In this document: piece after piece, positions 1-4,641 of the stretch
Position numbering within the stretch: position 1 is the first letter of the stretch
How the letters are laid out: every line of letters begins with the position of its first letter
Origin: Gammaproteobacteria bacterium
Lineage (GTDB): Bacteria; Pseudomonadota; Gammaproteobacteria; Steroidobacterales; Woeseiaceae
DNA length: 8,093 bases
Direction: 5' to 3'
NCBI GenBank assembly: GCA_030641695.1
Contig: DAOWGY010000264.1
Coordinates: forward strand, 1 to 8,093
Translations under genes and position numbers: made by a program
Notes under the pieces: generated by a model
Told to the model about the DNA's origin: nothing
The model's input: the letters and a program-made list of their open reading frames with translations, nothing else
Database searches by the model: none

Positions 1-119
1 AACGGCGAGTATTCGATGTGCTCCTCGTCGGGTTTTTCGAGTGCAAACTCGCTCGCCTTGACTGGCATCACGAACAGTACGAGCAGTACAGCAGAAAATA
101 CGGCAAATGTGCGCGACAT
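1..119 (-). CDS. Small secreted protein, N-terminal part only (cut by left edge)
   Basis: Reading leftward from an ATG at 119-117, 39 codons are visible before the edge. The product begins MSRTFAVFSAVLLVLFVMPV and continues KASEFALEKPDEEHIEYSP. Residues 4-20 form a hydrophobic core and VKA-SE is a good signal-peptidase I site, so the protein is probably exported to the periplasm. A clear Shine-Dalgarno AGGAGA lies at 133-128 on the minus strand, 8 bases before the ATG, which supports the start. The mature part that can be seen is charged and short of any recognisable motif. In many Gammaproteobacteria polA, or polA followed by a DUF2782 gene, lies on this side of engB. This could be a DUF2782-like protein, but that is a guess from position only and the family is not established. 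Confidence 0.7.
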   Translation of the reverse strand, partial: MSRTFAVFSAVLLVLFVMPVKASEFALEKPDEEHIEYSP

Positions 120-206
120 AGCGGCGCTCTCCTGGGCTATGAACTTACGGGGAAGAGTATTGGCCGGGCGTTGTCCCGGTGCTCTTGTTGGTATTGTCCT
201 TTCAGA

Positions 207-217
207 TTTAGTCTAAA
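207..217. promoter_or_regulatory. AT-rich divergent control region with 11-bp palindrome
   Basis: The palindrome TTTAG-T-CTAAA (207-217) sits in an unusually AT-rich stretch (about 200-247) between the leftward secreted-protein gene and the rightward small-RNA candidate. It could be an operator or part of a promoter for the leftward gene. I found no convincing sigma-70 -35/-10 pair on either strand, so no role is assigned. Confidence 0.25.
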
Positions 218-255
218 CTATTTATCTCATAAATTCATAGATTTACGCATGGCGG

Positions 256-283
256 GGAACTCTGTGGTCCGGGCACACTCTAA
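256..283 (+). promoter_or_regulatory. Sigma-E/AlgU-type promoter of the small RNA
   Basis: GGAACTC (256-262) is one base from the GGAACTT -35 element of extracytoplasmic sigma factor RpoE/AlgU, and TCTAA (279-283) matches its -10 element. They are separated by 16 bases, within the known range of 16-17. The predicted transcription start is about 289-291, which coincides with the first base of a 5'-end hairpin in the candidate RNA. ErsA of Pseudomonas, encoded at the same locus, is known to be driven by the envelope-stress sigma factor AlgU (sigma-22). The motif is seen directly; its use by sigma-E is inferred. Confidence 0.6.
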
Positions 284-289
284 TCTTCT

Positions 290-396
290 GAGTGCATAAG
301 TCACTCGCCTGTTTACCTCCCTAAACAGGCGTGCAACACGGTAACCCCAAGCCTGTTGCTTCTTCTTGACCCCGGAGTTTTCTCCGGGGTTTTTTT
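290..396 (+). ncRNA. Candidate envelope-stress small RNA at the spf/ersA locus
   Basis: This non-coding unit lies between a sigma-E-like promoter and a strong intrinsic terminator, giving an RNA of about 107 nt. Predicted structure by pairing: (1) GAGTG/CACTC, 290-294 with 302-306; (2) a 9-10 bp perfect stem, GCCTGTTTA with TAAACAGGC (307/308-315 with 322-330), capped by loop CCTCCC at 316-321; (3) GCAACA with TGTTGC, 333-338 with 354-359; (4) the terminator, 370-389. A pyrimidine-rich TTCTTCTT (360-367) between stems 3 and 4, plus the U-tail, would suit Hfq. The gene is convergent with engB, exactly where E. coli has Spot 42 and Pseudomonas has ErsA. The exposed C-rich loop is complementary to Shine-Dalgarno sequences, so translation repression of target mRNAs is the likely role. 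There is no credible reading frame. Homology to ErsA is inferred from position and promoter type, not from aligned sequence. Confidence 0.65.
370..396 (+). terminator. Strong Rho-independent terminator of the small RNA
   Basis: A perfect 8-bp stem, CCCCGGAG (370-377) with CTCCGGGG (382-389), has a TTTT loop and is followed by seven T (390-396). On the minus strand the same hairpin is not followed by a T-tract, so it ends rightward transcription only. Its T-tract overlaps the stop codon of engB (TAA, 397-395), leaving no spare sequence between the two convergent genes. Confidence 0.9.
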
Positions 397-985
397 ATGC
401 CCCGCCCTGCAGGAACCGCTCGAGCACGTCGCGTGCCTCCTGCTCGCCCTGGCGTTTTGTCGCCGAAAATTGTTGCACGGTTGCCCGCTCAGCAATTTCT
501 TTTTTTACGTCCAGCACTGCCTGCGCCGCCTGCCCTTTTTTGAGCTTGTCGGCCTTGGTCAGAAGGATGTGCACGGCCAGATCGACGGACTCGGCAAACG
601 CTATCATCTGGCGGTCGAAGTCGGTCAGCTGGCGACGAATATCGACGATCAGTATCAGGCCCGTGAGACTCTGCCGAGTCTCGAAATACTCGGCCAGTAA
701 CTCCCCCCAATGACGACGCACGGCCGCGGCCACGCGGGCGAACCCGTACCCGGGCAGATCGACGAGTCGCTGCTCGTCCCGCAGCTCAAAAAAATTGACG
801 AGTTGCGTCCTGCCGGGCGACTTGCTGGTTCTCGCGAACTGCCGCCGGTTGACAATGACGTTGATCGCGCTCGATTTTCCCGCGTTCGAGCGGCCTGCCA
901 CGGCAACCTCGGCGCCGGTGTCCGGCACGAATTGTTTTGTGGCATTGGCGCTCTTCAAAAAACGGGCTTCCGGGTACTGCGACAT
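395..985 (-). CDS. engB: Ribosome biogenesis GTPase EngB (YsxC/YihA)
   Basis: This 196-residue TRAFAC-class GTPase of the EngB family acts in the cytoplasm in assembly of the large ribosomal subunit. All G motifs are present and correctly spaced: the P-loop GRSNAGKSS (31-39), the G2 threonine in SPGRTQ (T60), G3 DLPGYG (76-81), G4 TKAD (143-146) and G5 SATK (174-177). Length and motif order are typical for the family, with no extra domain. The ATG at 985-983 follows an AGGGG at 1000-996 with a somewhat long 10-base gap. The gene diverges from cytochrome c4 and converges on the small RNA. The TAA stop lies inside the T-tract of that RNA's terminator, so engB transcripts that read through would be antisense to the RNA. 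No terminator with a T-tract is visible for engB itself. Confidence 0.97.
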   Translation of the reverse strand: MSQYPEARFLKSANATKQFVPDTGAEVAVAGRSNAGKSSAINVIVNRRQFARTSKSPGRTQLVNFFELRDEQRLVDLPGYGFARVAAAVRRHWGELLAEYFETRQSLTGLILIVDIRRQLTDFDRQMIAFAESVDLAVHILLTKADKLKKGQAAQAVLDVKKEIAERATVQQFSATKRQGEQEARDVLERFLQGGA

Positions 986-1006
986 GGCGGTATAGCCCCT
1001 GTATTC

Positions 1007-1069
1007 TGTGTATAATTTGGGGCCGCAGAATTCATGGTCCCCCGGCCAGGCGGGCCCAGATTATACACA
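1007..1069. promoter_or_regulatory. Inverted repeat with TATAAT in both arms, between engB and cytochrome c4
   Basis: TGTGTATAAT (1007-1016) and ATTATACACA (1060-1069) are perfect 10-bp inverted copies 43 bases apart. A second short pairing, GGGCC (1020-1024) with GGCCC (1053-1057), extends the symmetry with a small internal loop. Each arm contains a consensus sigma-70 -10 box, TATAAT: at 1011-1016 reading right toward cytochrome c4 and at 1065-1060 reading left toward engB. They could therefore be the two promoters of the divergent genes, with overlapping transcripts. Neither has a good -35 at 16-18 bases, so an activator site or a purely structural palindrome remains possible. Confidence 0.5.
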
Positions 1070-1125
1070 CGTCGACATTAACAGCGATGGCCACGGCCAC
1101 CGCGAAGAAGTAACGGTTACAGAAT

Positions 1126-1755
1126 ATGGAAAATAAACTCTCTTCGCTTTTTGCACTCGTTAGCATGACGCTACTTGCCATCAACGCCCAGGCCACGAGC
1201 CTGGTCGACGGCTCCGCGGATGCCGGCAAGGCGAAATCCATCACCTGCACTGCATGCCACGGAGCAGCGGGCAATAGCGCGAATCCACTTTGGCCGAACC
1301 TGGCGGGCCAGGGCGCACCTTACTTGCTGGCTCAGCTCAAGGCATTCAAGGCCGGCTCGCGCAGTGATCCGTTCATGACGAGCCAGGCGATGCTGCTGTC
1401 CGAGCAGGACATGGTCGACCTGGCCGTGTATTTCGAGAGCCTGCCGAATGCCGCGCAGGCCGTCGCCGATGCGGCATCGATCGACAAAGCGGAGGCGCTT
1501 TATCGGGGCGGCAATGTCTCAAACCAGACAGCGGCGTGCATCGCCTGTCACGGGCCGACCGGCCTGGGCAACCCGGCAGCGAAATACCCGGCGCTGAAGG
1601 GTCAGCATGCGCCGTACGCGGCGAAGCAACTTCGCGACTATGCGTCGGGCGCGCGTGAGTCGGACGGCAAGACACGCATCATGCGCGACATCGCGGCGAA
1701 ACTCAGTGAGGATGAGATCGTTGCGCTGGCTTCATACGTTCAGGGACTACGATAG
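1126..1755 (+). CDS. Dihaem cytochrome c4
   Basis: This 209-residue periplasmic electron carrier is built from two class I cytochrome c domains. It passes electrons from the bc1 complex toward terminal oxidases (often cbb3-type). The signal peptide covers residues 1-23 (cleavage near AQA-TS). Haem-binding motifs are CTACH (41-45) in domain 1 and CIACH (138-142) in domain 2. Axial methionines are probably M84 or M89 in the first domain and M186 (RIMRDIA) in the second. The duplicated layout and length fit the c4 family. There is no strong Shine-Dalgarno before the ATG; a small palindrome, GTAAC-G-GTTAC, lies at 1110-1120 just upstream. dsbA follows after 28 bases on the same strand, as in Pseudomonas, suggesting co-transcription. 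Covalent haem attachment would need the cytochrome c maturation system, which is not in this window. Confidence 0.95.
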   Translation: MENKLSSLFALVSMTLLAINAQATSLVDGSADAGKAKSITCTACHGAAGNSANPLWPNLAGQGAPYLLAQLKAFKAGSRSDPFMTSQAMLLSEQDMVDLAVYFESLPNAAQAVADAASIDKAEALYRGGNVSNQTAACIACHGPTGLGNPAAKYPALKGQHAPYAAKQLRDYASGARESDGKTRIMRDIAAKLSEDEIVALASYVQGLR

Positions 1756-1783
1756 TGATAAGTCTAAAGACGGTAGTACTGCA

Positions 1784-2644
1784 ATGAAAAATTTATTGGT
1801 TATCGGGGCGCTGGCCCTGCTGTTGATTGTCGGAGTCGCGGTATACCTCGGCTTTGGCAGCGAGCAACAAACAGAGGCGGTCGTCGACGCCGAGCCGGCC
1901 ATCGCCGGGGAGGCCGTCGAAGAGCAGACCGAGGCAGCGAGCGAAACCGATGCCGAGAGCGACGAAGCACAAGTCGTCGTCGAGGAATCCGCCGCCGAGC
2001 CCGAAGAGGATGAGCAACCCATATTGCTGGCCCAGGCGGACACGACTGCCGCGCCGCAAAACTGGCAGTTCAGCGAAGGACAGCATTATGCACGCATGGT
2101 GCCGAGCCAGCCGACGATGGGTGGCGCGGACAAGATCGAGGTCGCCGAGTTCTTCTGGTACGGCTGTCCACACTGCTTCAGCTTCGAGCCGACCATCAAT
2201 GCCTGGGCGGCCGAGGCGCCGGCCGATGTGCGTTTCGTGCGCATCCCCGTCGTCTGGAATGCAGTGCACGAGCTCCACGCTCGCATCTTCTTCGTCAAGG
2301 AAGTGCTGGTCCGCAACGGCGTGCTAAAGAACGGCGAAGATTTTCATGTGGCAGTCTTCACGGAAATTCAACAACGTGGCAACCGTCTGACGAGCGAGGA
2401 TTCAATTCGGCGCCTGTTCGAGCGCTACGGAGTCAGTGCGGACGTATTCGACCGCACCTGGAAGTCGTTCGAGGTCGACCAGAAACTGCGCGTCGCGAAA
2501 GATCTGGGACGCCGTTACAGCATTTCCGGCGTTCCGGCGATCGTCGTCAACGGCAAATTCCGCACAGGTGGCGCCGAAGCGGGCAGCTACGACAAGGTTC
2601 CGGACGTCATTGACGAACTCATCGCGCGTGAAAGCCAACGCTAA
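1784..2644 (+). CDS. dsbA: Membrane-anchored thiol:disulfide interchange protein DsbA with acidic linker
   Basis: This 286-residue protein is a DsbA-type oxidase that donates disulfide bonds to folding periplasmic proteins and is usually reoxidised by DsbB. Residues 4-23 are a single hydrophobic segment without a clear cleavage site, so it is probably an N-terminal anchor. Residues 27-79 are a low-complexity linker with 20 Asp/Glu and no Lys/Arg. The thioredoxin fold follows: FFWYGCPHC with active-site CPHC at 128-131, the helical insertion at about 150-235, and the cis-proline loop SGVPAIVVNG with P251. The catalytic domain has normal DsbA length; the extra 70-80 residues are anchor and linker. 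The ATG at 1784 was chosen because it starts the hydrophobic segment. The frame is open upstream, but only inside the cytochrome c4 gene. The Shine-Dalgarno is weak. The gene is probably in one operon with cytochrome c4. Confidence 0.93.
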   Translation: MKNLLVIGALALLLIVGVAVYLGFGSEQQTEAVVDAEPAIAGEAVEEQTEAASETDAESDEAQVVVEESAAEPEEDEQPILLAQADTTAAPQNWQFSEGQHYARMVPSQPTMGGADKIEVAEFFWYGCPHCFSFEPTINAWAAEAPADVRFVRIPVVWNAVHELHARIFFVKEVLVRNGVLKNGEDFHVAVFTEIQQRGNRLTSEDSIRRLFERYGVSADVFDRTWKSFEVDQKLRVAKDLGRRYSISGVPAIVVNGKFRTGGAEAGSYDKVPDVIDELIARESQR

Positions 2645-2650
2645 TACAGC

Positions 2651-2675
2651 GAAAAAGGGCACCGAACCCTTTTTC
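2651..2675. terminator. A/T-flanked hairpin after dsbA, possible bidirectional terminator
   Basis: GAAAAAGGG (2651-2659) pairs perfectly with CCCTTTTTC (2667-2675) around a 7-base loop, 6 bases after the dsbA stop. The T5 run follows a stem core of only three G-C pairs, so termination is probably partial. The A-tract makes it symmetric on both strands. It may separate the cytochrome c4-dsbA operon from the DUF885 gene. Confidence 0.45.
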
Positions 2676-2690
2676 CATATCGGATCTGAC

Positions 2691-4460
2691 GTGAAACTTC
2701 TCGCAACTCTGGCGTTGCTCGTCCTGACGACGACCGGCGCTATTACTGCATCCGCTGCCGACTCAGCGTTCGAAAAGCTCGCCGACGATTACATCGAGGG
2801 ACTCGCCCGAATCTCACCCGTCGGCGCCACTGCAATCGGCGATCATAGCGCGGACGAGCGGCTTGACGACGTTGATTCTGCCGCGAGAGCGGGCACTCGC
2901 AAGACGTTTCTCGACTATCGCGCCACGCTGGCGTCAATCGACCGCAACGAACTGTCTCGCGCCAACCAGATCGACGCTGAAATCCTCCACAACGAGATCG
3001 AGTCGACGCTTTTCCGGCTCGACACCCTCGAGGAATGGGCGTGGAATCCCGTGGACTACGTGCGACTTTCCGGCAACGCAATTTACGGCTTGCTGGCACG
3101 CGACTTCGCCCCCATCGAACAACGTCTCGACAATGTCGCCGCCCGGCTAGAGCAACTACCGCGATTCCTGGAGCAGGCACGGGCGTCACTGCAACCCGAA
3201 CGCGTGCCGAAAATTCATGCCGAGACGGCAATTCAACAGAACCCTGGCCTAAGTTCGATTATCGAGACGATGATCCTGCCGCAGATGGACGCACTGCCGG
3301 CCGCGACGCGAAGCCGCCTCGAGGTGGCGATCGAAATCGCCAGGGATGCCATCGCCGAACATCAGACCTGGCTCGAGGAAGAACTGCTGCCGCGTGCCGC
3401 CGGCGATTTTCGCATCGGCGCGGATCTCTACGATCAGAAGCTCGCGTTCGCGCTGAATTCGCCCATGAGCCGCAAGGAAATCAAGTTACTCGCCGAAAGC
3501 GAATACCAGCTCGTGCGTAAGCAGATGTACGAGATCGCGAAGCAGGTCTATGCCGGAATGCATCCGCACACCGCATTTCCTGACGATCCTGACGAGGCCT
3601 ACAAGCAGGTCATCATCCGCGCCGCGCTTGAACAGGCTTACCGGCACACACCGCCGCGCGACGGCATCGTCGACGTCGCGAGACAGTACCTACAGCAAGC
3701 GACCGACTTCGTCGTCGAACACAACATCGTGACGATGCCTGAGGACCCCGTCGAAATCATCGTCATGCCAGAGTTCCAGCGCGGCGTTACTGTCGCCTAC
3801 CTGGATCCGCCGGGCCCGCTGGACGACGGTCAGAAGGCCTTCTACGCCGTCGCACCGCTACCAGCTGACTGGACCGACGAGCAGGTCCGGTCCTTCCTTC
3901 GCGAATACAATCTGCTGTCCATGCAAGATCTGACGATTCACGAGGGCATCCCCGGCCACTACCTGCAGATCGCCCTGAGCAATCGTTATCCGTCGGCGCT
4001 GCGCAGCGTCCTTTGGTCGGGTCCGTTCGTCGAAGGCTGGGCCGTTTACGCCGAGCGCGTCATGGTCGACGAAGGCTACCTCGACCACGACCCGCTGATG
4101 CACCTCATCAATCTGAAATGGTATTTGCGCGCTGTAACGAACGCCATCATCGACTCGGCCATTCATGTCGATGGCATGACGCGCGACCAGGCCATGCAAC
4201 TCATGATCGAAGGTGGCTTCCAGGAAGAGCGCGAAGCGGCCGGCAAGTGGGTGCGAGCACAGTTGACGTCGGCGCAACTGTCAACGTACTTCGTCGGTTA
4301 CCAGGAGCACGTCACAATGCGCGCCGACGTCGAGGACGCCTGGGGTGACGAGTTCACCCTGCGCCGTTATCACGACCAGGCGCTGTCGTACGGCTCACCA
4401 CCCGTCAAGTTCGTGCGCGCGCTGATTCTGAACGAAGATATCCCCCTCAGTACGGACTGA
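2691..4460 (+). CDS. Secreted DUF885-family putative zinc metallopeptidase
   Basis: This 589-residue protein belongs to the DUF885 family (PF05960), whose members look like gluzincin-type metallopeptidases. The zinc-site motif is HEGIPGH (417-423, HExxxGH form), followed by EGWAVYAE (448-455), whose glutamate is the likely third ligand. Residues 1-22 form a signal peptide (cleavage near ASA-AD), so it acts in the periplasm or outside the cell. The rest is mostly helical, including a charged N-terminal half without known motifs. The substrate is unknown. I chose the GTG at 2691 because it places the signal peptide at the N-terminus. The frame is open further upstream, but that part overlaps dsbA and is not signal-like. 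The ribosome site before the GTG is poor (GGA, 6 bases away). Length is typical for the family. Its relation to the neighbouring efflux genes is not evident. Confidence 0.88.
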   Translation: MKLLATLALLVLTTTGAITASAADSAFEKLADDYIEGLARISPVGATAIGDHSADERLDDVDSAARAGTRKTFLDYRATLASIDRNELSRANQIDAEILHNEIESTLFRLDTLEEWAWNPVDYVRLSGNAIYGLLARDFAPIEQRLDNVAARLEQLPRFLEQARASLQPERVPKIHAETAIQQNPGLSSIIETMILPQMDALPAATRSRLEVAIEIARDAIAEHQTWLEEELLPRAAGDFRIGADLYDQKLAFALNSPMSRKEIKLLAESEYQLVRKQMYEIAKQVYAGMHPHTAFPDDPDEAYKQVIIRAALEQAYRHTPPRDGIVDVARQYLQQATDFVVEHNIVTMPEDPVEIIVMPEFQRGVTVAYLDPPGPLDDGQKAFYAVAPLPADWTDEQVRSFLREYNLLSMQDLTIHEGIPGHYLQIALSNRYPSALRSVLWSGPFVEGWAVYAERVMVDEGYLDHDPLMHLINLKWYLRAVTNAIIDSAIHVDGMTRDQAMQLMIEGGFQEEREAAGKWVRAQLTSAQLSTYFVGYQEHVTMRADVEDAWGDEFTLRRYHDQALSYGSPPVKFVRALILNEDIPLSTD

Positions 4461-4597
4461 CTGCAGCCCACAGTGCTGCGAAGCCCCCCATCGCGCAACG
4501 TTTTCCCGCTTTACCGCATCTAAGAAACACGTTGTCGACGAGACGCTCCGCTTATTCCATTTGGTAATAACGAAGTCCCTGGCAACGGTGAACTCAC

Positions 4598-4617
4598 GTG
4601 TGACCGTCAGGTCACAC
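4598..4617. promoter_or_regulatory. Operator-like palindrome upstream of the RND permease
   Basis: GTGTGACC (4598-4605) and GGTCACAC (4610-4617) are a perfect 8-bp inverted repeat around GTCA, ending 13 bases before the Shine-Dalgarno of the permease gene. No T-tract follows, so it is not a terminator. RND pump genes are commonly repressed by TetR- or MarR-family regulators that bind such palindromes, so it may be a repressor site. No regulator gene is visible in the window. In the rest of the 181-base gap (4461-4641) I find no confident promoter; TTGTCG (4532-4537) with TATTCC (4553-4558) is the best pair but has 15-base spacing. Confidence 0.5.
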
Positions 4618-4630
4618 TGACAACACAGTT

Positions 4631-4636
4631 GAGGGG
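4631..4636 (+). promoter_or_regulatory. Ribosome binding site deciding the permease start
   Basis: GAGGGG lies 5 bases before the ATG at 4642. It favours that ATG over the in-frame GTG at 4636, whose first base would lie inside this ribosome site. Confidence 0.7.
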
Positions 4637-4641
4637 TGGGG

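Noticed and set aside
164..179. CCGGG/CCCGG hairpin in the leader of the leftward gene
   Set aside because: Only five base pairs with no T-tract or conserved motif; likely chance in G+C-rich DNA.
276..306. CACTC / GAGTG / CACTC, suggesting two mutually exclusive hairpins (a switch)
   Set aside because: The first CACTC (276-280) lies upstream of the predicted transcription start near 290, so it would not be in the RNA; only the second pairing is available.
1607..1783. Upstream extension of the dsbA frame inside cytochrome c4
   Set aside because: It overlaps the cytochrome c4 coding sequence, is arginine-rich shadow sequence, and precedes the natural membrane segment starting at 1784.
2436..2690. 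Upstream extension of the DUF885 reading frame into dsbA
   Set aside because: It overlaps dsbA, encodes Arg/Ser/Thr-rich shadow sequence, and would bury the clear signal peptide that starts at the GTG 2691.
4463..4479. GCAGC/GCTGC inverted repeat just after the DUF885 stop as a terminator
   Set aside because: Only five base pairs and no following T-tract; not convincing as an intrinsic terminator.
4636..4641. GTG at 4636 as start of the RND permease
   Set aside because: It overlaps the GAGGGG ribosome site and leaves none for itself; the ATG at 4642 is better placed and gives the usual RND N-terminus.
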